A stretch of DNA of 64,000 nt from Lentzea atacamensis (lineage in GTDB: Bacteria > Actinomycetota > Actinomycetes > Mycobacteriales > Pseudonocardiaceae): the NCBI RefSeq assembly GCF_003269295.1, contig NZ_QLTT01000001.1, forward strand, positions 701,635 through 765,634. Direction: 5' to 3'. The position numbers and the translations under genes were made by a program. The stretch's first letter is position 1, and every line of letters starts with the position of its first letter. Below the pieces are notes generated by a model. That model did not search any database, was not told where the DNA came from, and saw only the letters and a program-made list of their open reading frames with translations. Positions 1-7,912 of this stretch are shown one piece after another.

Positions 1-1
1 C

Positions 2-1420
2 CTCGAAGCCGGACGCGGCCAGCAGCTGGCGGAAGCACTCGAACGCGACCGCGCCGAGCTCGACCACCTGGCCGGCACGGAACACGCCGAGCTGGCCGGC
101 CGGTACCGCGTCGCGGCCGCGGCGTTGGACAGCGCGACGCGGAAGGGAGCCGGACCAGCCGAACTGCACGGTCATCGAGACGCTCTCGATCAGGCGATCA
201 ACGCCATCCGGGGGATCGACGGCTACGAACGCTTCCTCCTCGCCCCCACGATCTCCGACGTCCACCGCGCCGTCCCACCCGGCTCCGTGATCGTCTACCT
301 CGCCGCGGCACAACCGGCAGGACTCGCGTTGACGGTGCACCCGGACGACCAGATCCGAGGCGTGGAGCTGCCCTCGGCAACCGCCGCCGCCGTGGGAAAC
401 CGGGCCCGCGCGCTGCTCGACGCACGCCACTCGGCGTCCACGGGACCCGGACGCTGGCAAGGCACGCTGGACGCGGTGACCCGCTGGGCCTGGCAGGCGA
501 TCACGGCACCGGCACTCACGACCACCGGAGGCGCCGACCGGATCATCGTCGTGCCTTCCGGCATGCTCGCCATGCTCCCCGTGCACGCGGCCTGGAAGCC
601 GGACCACGACACGTCGAGCACCCGCCGCTACCTCCTCGACGACATCACGGTCACCTACGCCCCGAACGCCCGCAGTCTCGAGATCACCGGCCGCATCGCG
701 GCACGAACCCCCGCCGAGCGACTCGCCGTGGTCGTCGATCCCCGGCCCACGTCCCGCCAGCCGATCGGCTACGCCCGCGCCGAGGCCGCCTGGGTCACGC
801 ACTGGTTCCCGCGCACGACCTCCCTCGAAGGCGAGCAGGCCGACCACGCGAACGTGGCCGCCGCCGCGGTGGATGCCGAGGTCCTCCACTTCATCACGCA
901 CGGCCACGCCAACCCGGACAGTCCCCTCGACAGCGCCCTGATCCTGGCTGGCGACCACGAGCTCACGCTCCGCGAGATCCTCGAGCTACGACCCGAAACC
1001 CCCGGCCGCGGTCACGAAGCACGTCTGGCGGTGCTGTCCGCGTGTGACACCGACCGTCCCGGCACGACCCTGCCCGACGAGGTCGTCAGCCTTCCCAGCG
1101 GTCTGATCCAGGCCGGGTTCGCCGGCGTCGTCGCCACCCAATGGGCGATCCGCAGCGAGGCCGTCAGCCTCCTCATGGCCCGCTTCTACCAGCTCTGGAA
1201 GGACGAGCGGTGCCCGCCGGCGGCAGCGCTGCGCGCGTCCCAGAAGTGGCTGAGGGACACCACCAACGCGCAGAAGATCCAGGCCCTCAGCGGCGTGGCT
1301 GCCCGATCCTCCGATCACGACCTGCTCAGCCTCGTCCGCAACCTGCAACTGCGCGACCCGGACGCGCGCCCCTACCTCCACCCGTCGGACTGGGCCGGCT
1401 TGAGCTACCACGGCTCCTGA
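2..1420 (+). CDS. CHAT-domain (caspase-like) protein, 5' end outside window
   Basis: The frame is open to the left edge, so the N-terminus lies outside the window; a TTG at 125 is only an internal candidate start. The first visible residues are helical and rich in Ala, Glu and Arg, like the end of the TPR-type repeats that usually precede CHAT domains. The CHAT peptidase domain fills the rest. A catalytic-type His sits in FITHGHANPD and the Cys in LAVLSACDTD, followed by the usual GLIQAGFAGVVATQW strand-helix. Both dyad residues are present, so it is probably an active cysteine peptidase. CHAT proteins act in signalling or defence, often with other effectors, but the partner genes would lie upstream and cannot be seen. 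It ends 16 bases before the convergent MerR gene. Family is clear; role is unknown. Confidence 0.85.
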   Translation, partial: LEAGRGQQLAEALERDRAELDHLAGTEHAELAGRYRVAAAALDSATRKGAGPAELHGHRDALDQAINAIRGIDGYERFLLAPTISDVHRAVPPGSVIVYLAAAQPAGLALTVHPDDQIRGVELPSATAAAVGNRARALLDARHSASTGPGRWQGTLDAVTRWAWQAITAPALTTTGGADRIIVVPSGMLAMLPVHAAWKPDHDTSSTRRYLLDDITVTYAPNARSLEITGRIAARTPAERLAVVVDPRPTSRQPIGYARAEAAWVTHWFPRTTSLEGEQADHANVAAAAVDAEVLHFITHGHANPDSPLDSALILAGDHELTLREILELRPETPGRGHEARLAVLSACDTDRPGTTLPDEVVSLPSGLIQAGFAGVVATQWAIRSEAVSLLMARFYQLWKDERCPPAAALRASQKWLRDTTNAQKIQALSGVAARSSDHDLLSLVRNLQLRDPDARPYLHPSDWAGLSYHGS

Positions 1421-1436
1421 CGAAGCGCGGACCAAC

Positions 1437-1811
1437 CTAGGTGGCGAGTGCCTGCTTGAACTCGGGACACTCGACCAACGGCTCATGCGGGCAGGCCGAG
1501 GCGTGCTGCAGGCTGTGCCGCATGCGTTGCAGCCGGGCGATGTCCTCGTCCAGCTCCGCGACCTTCTCGGCCATCCTGGCTCGCACGGCGGCGTCGGCGG
1601 GAGTCGCGCCCAGGAACCGGCGGATCTCCGCGATCGAGAACCCCGCCCGGCGCGCGCAGTTGATCAGCTCCAGCCGGTGCAGCACCTCTGGCTCGTAGGT
1701 GCGGCGCAGGCCGTTGCGGCCGCTCGAGGCGAGCAGCCCCTTCTTCTCGTAGAACCGCAGAGCCGACGGGGCGAGCCCCGTCTTCTCGGCGACCTCGGCG
1801 ATGTCCAACAC
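1437..1811 (-). CDS. MerR-family transcriptional regulator
   Basis: 124-residue regulator. The N-terminus (IAEVAEKTGLAPSALRFYEK) is the MerR winged helix-turn-helix, followed by the second helix pair and a coiled-coil dimerisation helix around residues 75-105. The C-terminus carries two cysteines (SACPHEPLVECPEF), which could bind metal or sense redox, as in short MerR proteins; that is inference. I chose the GTG at 1811 because the conserved LDIAEVA start follows directly; upstream in-frame sequence is not conserved-looking. It follows the acyltransferase gene by 41 bases on the same strand and may be the last gene of the vanX-alr-ddl operon. A MerR-type palindrome lies at 5671-5690 in front of that operon and of the divergent hydrolase, and is a plausible target. 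Confidence 0.85.
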   Translation of the reverse strand: MLDIAEVAEKTGLAPSALRFYEKKGLLASSGRNGLRRTYEPEVLHRLELINCARRAGFSIAEIRRFLGATPADAAVRARMAEKVAELDEDIARLQRMRHSLQHASACPHEPLVECPEFKQALAT

Positions 1812-1852
1812 CCGTTCGAGGCTAATCGCGATCTTGCCATTCTTCGAACAGC

Positions 1853-2845
1853 TCAAGAAGGGGTGGCTGGAGCTGGGGAACGGCCACCTCGCCGCATGAC
1901 CGGTTCCTCCACGTAACGCCAGCTGAGCGCCGCCGCCACGATCGTGAGCACCGCCGCGATCGGCCCGGCGGCGCCGCCCAGCTCCGGTCGCAGCCACAGG
2001 GTCAGCGGGTAGTTCCACAGGTAGGCGCCGTAGGAGAGCACTCCCAGCGCCACCAGCGGGCGGATCGGCGTCGCCACCCGTTCCCACTTCGACCAGGACA
2101 GCAGCAACACCGCGGTGCAGGCCGCGATCGCCGGACCCGCCACCAGGTACGTCAGCGCGTGGCCCCGCAACGGGACCACCGACAACACCGCCAGGCCGGT
2201 GAGCGCGACCGGCACCGCCCAGCGCGGCACCGCAGACCCCCTGAGCCTCGTCGCCGCGCCGACCACGAAGCACACGAACCACGACGTCGGCAGCGCGTAG
2301 GCGTTGTCGGCGTGCGGCCACAGCCAGACGAGGGTCGCTGTGCAGGCCGCGAGCGCCGCCAGTGCCGTGACGGCCAGCGCCGCGCCGACCTTGTTGCGCG
2401 CCCACGCGAACGCCAGCAAAGCAGGCCACAGCAGGTAGAACTGCTCCTCGGTGGCGAGCGTCCAGCTGTGGAACGCCGCCGGGCTCACCCCGCTGATCGG
2501 CAGGTTGCCGGTGAACGTGACCAGCACGATCGCCGTCTTGAGCAGCTTGTCACGTTCGCCCAGCGGGTCGAACACGAGCGTGACCAGCACGAACACCCCC
2601 AGCAGAGCGAGCAGTGCCGGCAGCAGCCTGCGCGCGCGGCGCAGGTAGAACCGCTTGAAGTCGACGCGTCCCCTGGTGCCGAGCTCGCGGCTCAGCACGC
2701 CGGTGATCAGGTAGCCGCTCACCGTGAAGAACACGACCACGCCGACCACACCGGCACCGGGGAACACGTCCGGGAACGCGTGCCTCAGCATCACGAGCAG
2801 AATCGCGATGCCGCGCAACACGTCCAACCCGGCGATGCGCTTCAC
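1853..2845 (-). CDS. Acyltransferase family 3 (OafA/YrhL-like) membrane protein
   Basis: 330-residue integral membrane protein with about ten hydrophobic segments. The start (IAGLDVLRGIAILLVMLRHA) is the acyltransferase-3 signature with the conserved Arg-Gly and the His of the first helices; SWTLATEEQFYLLWP is the second hallmark. Family members transfer acetyl or other acyl groups to cell-wall or exported sugars across the membrane. There is no C-terminal SGNH domain, so it is the short form. The GTG start overlaps the TGA of the D-Ala ligase gene (GTGA), giving translational coupling. In VanT-type racemases a related membrane domain is fused to an alanine racemase; here the two are separate genes of one operon. 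The acceptor substrate cannot be read from sequence. Confidence 0.85.
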   Translation of the reverse strand: MKRIAGLDVLRGIAILLVMLRHAFPDVFPGAGVVGVVVFFTVSGYLITGVLSRELGTRGRVDFKRFYLRRARRLLPALLALLGVFVLVTLVFDPLGERDKLLKTAIVLVTFTGNLPISGVSPAAFHSWTLATEEQFYLLWPALLAFAWARNKVGAALAVTALAALAACTATLVWLWPHADNAYALPTSWFVCFVVGAATRLRGSAVPRWAVPVALTGLAVLSVVPLRGHALTYLVAGPAIAACTAVLLLSWSKWERVATPIRPLVALGVLSYGAYLWNYPLTLWLRPELGGAAGPIAAVLTIVAAALSWRYVEEPVMRRGGRSPAPATPS

Positions 2846-3801
2846 CGCATCGCTCCCCTGACGAGCTTGTCCAGCAGGTCCGAATAGGACAGTCCGGCGG
2901 CCGCGAACATCTTGGGCACCTGCGACTCCGCCGTCATGCCGGGCATGGTGTTGACCTCGTTGAGCACCAGGCCGTCGTTCGTCAGGAAGAAGTCGACCCG
3001 AGCCAGCCCGCGGCACCCGAGCGCCTCGTAGACCCGCAACGCGGAGTCCTCCAGGGCCTTGAGCTCCGTGTCGTCCAGCGGAGCCGGGATCACGAACGTC
3101 GCGCTGCCGTCGTACTTCACCGTGGTGTCGAAGAGACCCGGCACCGCGATCTCCAGCGGTGGCCCGGTCCGGCGGCCCTCGTCCGGGTCGTCGAGCACCG
3201 CGATGTCGATCTCGCGGCCCTCCAGCACCTCCTCGACGAGCACCCGGTCGTCCAGCTCCAGCGCCTGGCGGACGGCGGGTTCGAGGTCCGCCTCGTGCTC
3301 GACGAGCCGCACCCCGAAACTCGACCCCGCCGCCACCGGCTTCACCACGACAGGACCGGTGAAGTCCACAGTGGACGCATCCGTGACCAGCCTGCCCCTC
3401 GCCGTGCGCACCCCGACCGCCTCGGCGACGAGCTTGGTGGCCCACTTGTCCATCGCGAGCGCACCGGCCCGCAGCGGTGAGCCCACGTAAGGCACCCCGG
3501 CCAGTTCACACAGGCCGGCCAGTGTGCCGTCCTCACCCAATGGTCCGTGGATCAGCGGCAACACGACGTCGCACGTCGCCAGCACGTCGAGCGAGCCGGC
3601 GAGGCTGCGCGAGTTCAGCGTGCCGAGCACCTGACCGTCCGGCCCGGACCACCTGCCGTCCCGGCCGATGGTGAGCGGCACGGCCTCGTACCTCGCCGGA
3701 TCCAACGCCGCCCGCACGGACGCCGCCGACGCCACCGACACGTCGTGCTCGCAGTTCTGTCCGCCGCCGATGACGGCGACCCTGATTCTCCTCAACGCCA
3801 C
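2842..3801 (-). CDS. ddl: D-alanine--D-alanine ligase
   Basis: 319-residue ATP-grasp ligase that joins two D-alanines for peptidoglycan. Visible family signatures are the N-terminal GGGQNCEHDVS loop with the substrate Glu, the hinge HGPLGEDGTLAGLCELAGVP, the ATP-grasp lysine VVVKPVAAGSSFGV with its Ser, and the C-terminal metal site GLARVDFFLTNDGLVLNEVN. The omega-loop VKYDG keeps the Tyr that favours D-Ala as second substrate; VanA-like D-Ala-D-Lac ligases have a His in this region, so this looks like a true D-Ala-D-Ala enzyme. The GTG start has a GAGG Shine-Dalgarno sequence a few bases upstream. It lies 46 bases after the racemase gene and overlaps the acyltransferase gene. It may be a second copy beside a housekeeping ddl elsewhere; that cannot be checked here. 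Confidence 0.93.
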   Translation of the reverse strand: MALRRIRVAVIGGGQNCEHDVSVASAASVRAALDPARYEAVPLTIGRDGRWSGPDGQVLGTLNSRSLAGSLDVLATCDVVLPLIHGPLGEDGTLAGLCELAGVPYVGSPLRAGALAMDKWATKLVAEAVGVRTARGRLVTDASTVDFTGPVVVKPVAAGSSFGVRLVEHEADLEPAVRQALELDDRVLVEEVLEGREIDIAVLDDPDEGRRTGPPLEIAVPGLFDTTVKYDGSATFVIPAPLDDTELKALEDSALRVYEALGCRGLARVDFFLTNDGLVLNEVNTMPGMTAESQVPKMFAAAGLSYSDLLDKLVRGAMR

Positions 3802-3847
3802 AACACCTCAGACTTGGTTTTTGTCGACACTGAAGCTATAGAGACAG

Positions 3848-4945
3848 TCAACGAACGTTTCGCCGCACCCGCGCCCCGATGCCGGTCACGATTTCGTGCG
3901 GGATCGTCCCCGCCCACCGAGCCCAGTCCTCCACCGTCGGCTCGCCGTCGTTCCCCGCCCCGAACACCACCGCCTCGTCGCCGGGCGCCACGGCGTCGTC
4001 CCCGACGTCGACCACGACCTGGTCCATCGAGATCACTCCGGCGACCGGCCTCCTGCGCCCGCCCAGAAACACCTCGGCCCGCCCGGAAGCCGCCCGCGGG
4101 AGCCCGTCCGCGTACCCGACGGGCAGCAGCGCCAGCGTGGTCGCGCGCTCGGTCACGTACGAATGCCCGTACCCCACCCCGGAACCGGCCTCGACCCGCC
4201 GCACCTGCACCACCGGCGCCGTGAGCCGCAACGCGGACCGCAGCCGGGTGGTCCCGGACGGATCGATCCCCACCAGACCCGCGCCGATCCGGACCACGTC
4301 CAGGTGAGAGCTGGGATCCGTCAACGCGGCGCTCGTGGCGGCCAGGTGCCGGACCGCAGGCCGCAACCCCGCCTGACGGGCCATCTCCACGCCACGCAGC
4401 AACGCCCGCCGGCCGGTCGCGTTGGCCCCCGGCGTGTCCGCGCACGGCAGGTGCCCCATCACCCCGACGACCGAGATCTTCCCGGCCAGTTCCGCGCGCC
4501 GGGCCGCGGACATCAACGCCAGCCACGAGTCCGGCGAGGCGCCGTCGCGTGCCATGCCGGTGTCGAGCTGCAGGTGCACCCGGACCGGCCCGGCCTGCTC
4601 GATCACCGCCAGGTGGTGCAGGCTCGGCACGCTCAGGTCGATCCCGTACCGCACCGCCGTGCGGACGTCGGCGTCCACCGGGTTCAGCCAGCTCAGCACC
4701 GGAACGTCCACACCGGACTCCCGCACCGCCACCGCCTCGGCCAGCGACGTGACGCCGATCCACGTCGCGCCGGCCGCGACCGCCGTCCGCGCGACGTCAC
4801 CGAGCCCGTGCCCGAACCCGTCCGCCTTGACCACGGCCATGACCTCGCCGCGCGCCAGCGACACGAACCGCCGGGTGTTGGCCGCGACCGCCCCCAGGTC
4901 CACCGACAGCGACGGCTCGGCGGCGGCCTGGCGGAGGCTCGTCAC
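3848..4945 (-). CDS. alr: Alanine racemase
   Basis: 365-residue PLP enzyme of the fold-type III racemase family that interconverts L- and D-alanine. The PLP lysine is in AVVKADGFGHG, the Tyr motif in GVGYGHSYVTERATTLALLP with VGYADGLPR after it, and MDQVVVDVG is the usual C-terminal barrel signature. Length matches Alr (about 360-380). The GTG start overlaps the TGA of the upstream dipeptidase gene by four bases, so translation is probably coupled. It has no membrane domain, unlike VanT serine racemases. Together with the downstream ligase it would supply and join D-Ala. Ser versus Ala preference cannot be told from the sequence. Confidence 0.92.
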   Translation of the reverse strand: MTSLRQAAAEPSLSVDLGAVAANTRRFVSLARGEVMAVVKADGFGHGLGDVARTAVAAGATWIGVTSLAEAVAVRESGVDVPVLSWLNPVDADVRTAVRYGIDLSVPSLHHLAVIEQAGPVRVHLQLDTGMARDGASPDSWLALMSAARRAELAGKISVVGVMGHLPCADTPGANATGRRALLRGVEMARQAGLRPAVRHLAATSAALTDPSSHLDVVRIGAGLVGIDPSGTTRLRSALRLTAPVVQVRRVEAGSGVGYGHSYVTERATTLALLPVGYADGLPRAASGRAEVFLGGRRRPVAGVISMDQVVVDVGDDAVAPGDEAVVFGAGNDGEPTVEDWARWAGTIPHEIVTGIGARVRRNVR

Positions 4946-5559
4946 GAGCGCGCCCACGCCGGCACCTCCACTGGTCCGTAGACGGCGTGGTCGGCCCCGG
5001 TCAGCAGGGCCCAGTAGCGGTCGCCGTAGGACCAGTGCCACCACTCGGTCGGATAGTTGACCAGGCCCGCACCGCTCAACGCGTCGGCCAGCACGGTCCG
5101 GTTGCGCCGTGCCTCCGGGTCCACCTCGGCGTTGAAGAAGCACGCGCCGCCGCTCTGCTCCGGCGTGGCGTCGATCTCGGTGCCCATCCACAGCTCGTCG
5201 CCCCACGAGTCGACCAGCGTCAGGTCCACGGCCGCGCCCGCGACGTGCGGCGCGACGGCCAGCGGTGCCACGAACCGGCTCGACAGCCGGCTCAGCTCGA
5301 CGGCATCGGCCGACGGGTGGAGCTCCCGCAGCTCGTCGGTGTACCGCTCGATGATCGCGTTCTGGTCGGCGACGCTGCGGTGCCCCTCGACCACCCGCAG
5401 GTCCACACCGGACGGCAGCGCGTTGCGCGCCTCGACGAGCCGCAGCGCGAGCCCCTGCCTCACCAGCACGTCAGGCGCGAAGATCAGTGGTACCAACGGA
5501 TCACCGTTGTCGAGCACGCGAACGGCGCGCACGACCGGATCAGCTAGCAGGATGGTCAT
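4942..5559 (-). CDS. M15D D-alanyl-D-alanine dipeptidase, VanX-like
   Basis: 205-residue zinc dipeptidase of the VanX/DdpX family that hydrolyses free D-Ala-D-Ala. The zinc site is visible as APHVAGAAVDLTL (His and Asp ligands) and EWWHWSYGDRYWA (catalytic Glu and His ligand); VEGHRS supplies the substrate Arg. No signal peptide is seen, so it acts in the cytoplasm. I chose the ATG at 5559, where the family-like MTILLADPVVRAV begins; an in-frame ATG further upstream at about 5610 is possible. It is the first gene of the leftward vanX-alr-ddl-acyltransferase set. No VanH dehydrogenase, D-Lac ligase or VanRS pair is present, so glycopeptide resistance is not indicated; dipeptide recycling or turnover is more likely. 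Confidence 0.88.
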   Translation of the reverse strand: MTILLADPVVRAVRVLDNGDPLVPLIFAPDVLVRQGLALRLVEARNALPSGVDLRVVEGHRSVADQNAIIERYTDELRELHPSADAVELSRLSSRFVAPLAVAPHVAGAAVDLTLVDSWGDELWMGTEIDATPEQSGGACFFNAEVDPEARRNRTVLADALSGAGLVNYPTEWWHWSYGDRYWALLTGADHAVYGPVEVPAWARS

Positions 5560-5618
5560 GTGGCCAAACCTAGGAACGCGCGACCACTCCGGACTCCTCC
5601 TCAAGGTCATCCCCGCAC

Positions 5619-5660
5619 GCCGATCGGCCGGTTCGGCAGCGTCCACATCAGCCGATCGGC
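5619..5660. promoter_or_regulatory. Paired GCCGATCGGC palindromes in a divergent promoter
   Basis: The 10-bp palindrome GCCGATCGGC occurs at 5619-5628 and again at 5651-5660, 32 bases apart start to start, about three helical turns. Both lie between the vanX-like gene and the metallo-hydrolase gene. The same-face spacing suggests two dimers of one regulator, but no regulator is known for it. Confidence 0.4.
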
Positions 5661-5668
5661 CGAGGCCT

Positions 5669-5698
5669 TGACTTGAACCGCGGTTCAAGTCGCAAGCT
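5669..5698 (+). promoter_or_regulatory. MerR-type promoter with a perfect 20-bp palindrome
   Basis: ACTTGAACCGCGGTTCAAGT (5671-5690) is a perfect palindrome. It starts inside a -35 element TTGACT (5669-5674) and lies between it and a weak -10 at about 5693-5698, giving an 18-19 bp spacer. A long spacer filled by a palindrome is the hallmark of MerR-activated promoters. The ATG of the hydrolase is at 5706, roughly where transcription should start, so the mRNA is probably leaderless. The MerR protein at 1437-1811 is the nearest candidate. Confidence 0.65.
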
Positions 5699-5705
5699 CG
5701 ACCCC

Positions 5706-6500
5706 ATGAAGATCCACCACCTGAACTGCGGTTCCGTCCGCGAGATCGATCCCACCTGCGAAGGCCTGCCGAGCACTCCGGCGGTGAACCACTGTCTGCT
5801 GGTAGAGACCGACAACGAGCTGGTTCTCGTCGAAACCGGACTCGGCCTGGACGACGTCCGCCGGCCGCACGAGACCCTCGACCCGGCGTGGGTGGAGATG
5901 GCCGCGCCGGCGTTGAACGAGGACGAAACGGCCATCCGGCAGGTGGAGCGCCTCGGCTTCTCACCGTCCGACGTCAGGCACGTCCTCGTCACGCACCTCG
6001 ACGTCGACCACTGCGGAGGCCTGCCGGACTTCCCCGACGCCACGGTCCACCTGCTGGAGGCCGAACTCCGTGCGGCCATGGGGGAAGCCCCGAGCCGGCG
6101 CTACCGCCCTGCCCATTGGGCCCACGGTCCACAGTGGCGCACCTACGAGTCCACAGGCGACCCGTGGTTCGGCTTCACGGCGATCCAGCCGACCGGTCTC
6201 CCGCCGGAGATCAAGCTCGTCCCGATGGGCGGCCACACCGCCGGGCACGCGGGCATCGCCGTGCACGACGGCAGCAAGTGGCTCCTGCACTGCGGCGACG
6301 CCTACTACTACCACCGCGAACTGGACGAAAACCCCGAACCACACCCCTTGCTCGACATCGTGCAGACCAGCTCCGAGGTCGATCACGACAAGAGGATCGA
6401 CACGCAGGCCCGGCTGAGGATCCTCGCGCGCGACCACGCCGACGAGGTCACGCTCTTCAGCGCACACGACCCGTGGGAATTCGGCAAACTGGCGTCGTGA
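5706..6500 (+). CDS. MBL-fold metallo-hydrolase
   Basis: 264-residue metallo-beta-lactamase-fold hydrolase. The metal motif HLDVDHCGG (HxHxDH-type, with Asp in place of the first variable position) is at about residues 98-106, the next His in GGHTAGHAG, the bridging Asp in LLHCGDAYYY and the last His in FSAHDP. This is the lactonase/glyoxalase-II-like branch of the superfamily; the substrate is unknown. ATG 5706 is chosen because the promoter palindrome sits just upstream; an in-frame ATG at 5673 would lie inside the promoter. Its own MerR-type promoter suggests induction by a small molecule. It is followed by NAD kinase after 21 bases. Confidence 0.85.
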   Translation: MKIHHLNCGSVREIDPTCEGLPSTPAVNHCLLVETDNELVLVETGLGLDDVRRPHETLDPAWVEMAAPALNEDETAIRQVERLGFSPSDVRHVLVTHLDVDHCGGLPDFPDATVHLLEAELRAAMGEAPSRRYRPAHWAHGPQWRTYESTGDPWFGFTAIQPTGLPPEIKLVPMGGHTAGHAGIAVHDGSKWLLHCGDAYYYHRELDENPEPHPLLDIVQTSSEVDHDKRIDTQARLRILARDHADEVTLFSAHDPWEFGKLAS

Positions 6501-6521
6501 CCTCATCGAGGAAGTGCTGAC

Positions 6522-7373
6522 GTGCACGCCGCCGGCCTGGTGCTGCACCCGCAACGAGACTCCGCCGCCGCCGTCGAGGCGGTCCTCGGCTGGGCGGCCA
6601 AGCGCGGCGTCGAGATCCTCGGCATCTCCGACGAGATCCAGCGACTGCGCTGCGAGGCCACCCCGGTCTCCGCGGAGGAGCTGGGCCGCCGCGCCGACCT
6701 GGTCGTGAGCCTCGGCGGCGACGGCACGATGCTGCGGGCGATGCGCCTGGCCGACGGCGAGCGCGCCCCGGTCCTGGGCGTCAACCTGGGCAAACTCGGT
6801 TTCCTGGCCGAGGTGGACATCCCCGACCTGCCCGCGGCGCTGAGCGCGATCGACGCCCGCGAGTTCACCGTCGAGCCCCGCCTGGCCGTCGACGCGGTGT
6901 TCAGCGGCGGCAAGGTCACGGCGTTCAACGACATCGCCGTCGTCCGCATCCCCGGCGAGGGCAGCGCGCGGGTGGCGGTGCGCGTGGCGGGTCAGCCGTT
7001 CGTCAGCTACGCGGCGGACGCGGTCATCGTGGCCACCCCGACCGGCTCGACCGCGTACAGCTTCTCCGCGGGCGGTCCGATCACGAGCCCGTCCGTCGAG
7101 GCGGTGCTGGTCACCCCGGCCGCACCGCACTCCGCCTACAGCCGCGGGGTGGTGCTGTCGGTGCACGACGACGTGGACCTCGACCTGCTGCCGTCCAGCG
7201 GGCGGCTGGCCGTCGAGGTGGACGGGATGGTCGCGGGCTACGTCGAGCCGGGCGAGCGCGTGTCGTTGAAGGCCAGGCCCGGTGCCGCGCGGGTGGTGCG
7301 GCTCGGGATGACGACGTTCTACCAGCGGGCGCGGCGCAAGCTGCGGCTGACGGACTCGGCGGAGCTCGGATGA
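6522..7373 (+). CDS. nadK: NAD kinase
   Basis: 283-residue ATP/polyphosphate NAD kinase that makes NADP. Family motifs are clear: the GGDGTMLRA nucleotide loop, LGVNLGKLGFLAEV, FNDIAV in place of the more common NEV-type motif, and ATPTGSTAYSFSAGGP. The GTG start follows a GAGGAAG ribosome site. Length is normal. Actinomycetes usually keep nadK beside recN and a TlyA-like methylase; here it lies between a metallo-hydrolase and an acetyltransferase, so it may be a second, accessory copy. It overlaps the next gene by four bases. Confidence 0.93.
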   Translation: MHAAGLVLHPQRDSAAAVEAVLGWAAKRGVEILGISDEIQRLRCEATPVSAEELGRRADLVVSLGGDGTMLRAMRLADGERAPVLGVNLGKLGFLAEVDIPDLPAALSAIDAREFTVEPRLAVDAVFSGGKVTAFNDIAVVRIPGEGSARVAVRVAGQPFVSYAADAVIVATPTGSTAYSFSAGGPITSPSVEAVLVTPAAPHSAYSRGVVLSVHDDVDLDLLPSSGRLAVEVDGMVAGYVEPGERVSLKARPGAARVVRLGMTTFYQRARRKLRLTDSAELG

Positions 7374-7843
7374 GGCTGCGCGAGTGGACCGTCGACGACG
7401 CGGCCTGGTACGCGGAAGCCACCAGGGATCCGGAGGTCCAGCGCTACACCACCGATCCGCCGACGATCACCGCGGCACAGGTCGCCGCGGCGATCGAAGG
7501 GCTGCGGACCAACCCCGCCACCGCGTCGTTCTGCGTCGAGGACGCGGGTGAGCGCTGCGGCAACGTCGCGGTCGACCTCGCGGACGGCGTCGGCCACGTG
7601 TCCTACCTGATCGCGGCGCAGGCACGCGGACGCGGACTGGCCACCAGGGCACTCGCGGAGTTCGTCGCGTGGATCTTCGCGAACCACCCGGTCGACGAGC
7701 TGCGGTTGTGGACGCACCGCGACAACACCGGATCCCGCAAGGTCGCCGAACGCGCCGGCTTCGTCCGCGACCCGGCACGCGACGACGACCGCGAGGTCAA
7801 AGGGACGAACTGGCCAACTGTGGCCTACCGGCTCTGTCGATGA
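7370..7843 (+). CDS. GNAT-family N-acetyltransferase (RimJ/RimL type)
   Basis: 157-residue GNAT protein. The acetyl-CoA pyrophosphate loop is in ARGRGLATRALAEF (Q/RxxGxG/A type) at about residues 83-97, and the family C-terminal part RDNTGSRKVAERAGF follows, as in RimJ/RimL-type enzymes that acetylate protein N-termini or small amines. The substrate is not predictable. The ATG overlaps the stop of NAD kinase (ATGA), so the two are cotranscribed and coupled. Confidence 0.85.
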   Translation: MRLREWTVDDAAWYAEATRDPEVQRYTTDPPTITAAQVAAAIEGLRTNPATASFCVEDAGERCGNVAVDLADGVGHVSYLIAAQARGRGLATRALAEFVAWIFANHPVDELRLWTHRDNTGSRKVAERAGFVRDPARDDDREVKGTNWPTVAYRLCR

Positions 7844-7912
7844 ACCGGACATCTCGGCCTAGTCTCTACGCGCGCTCGGCGAGCGCCGGGCGCGGTAGAT
7901 GGGGGTACCGAG

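Noticed and set aside
1437..5559. Vancomycin resistance cluster
   Set aside because: The ligase retains the D-Ala-D-Ala type omega-loop Tyr, and no VanH, VanA-like ligase or VanRS is present.
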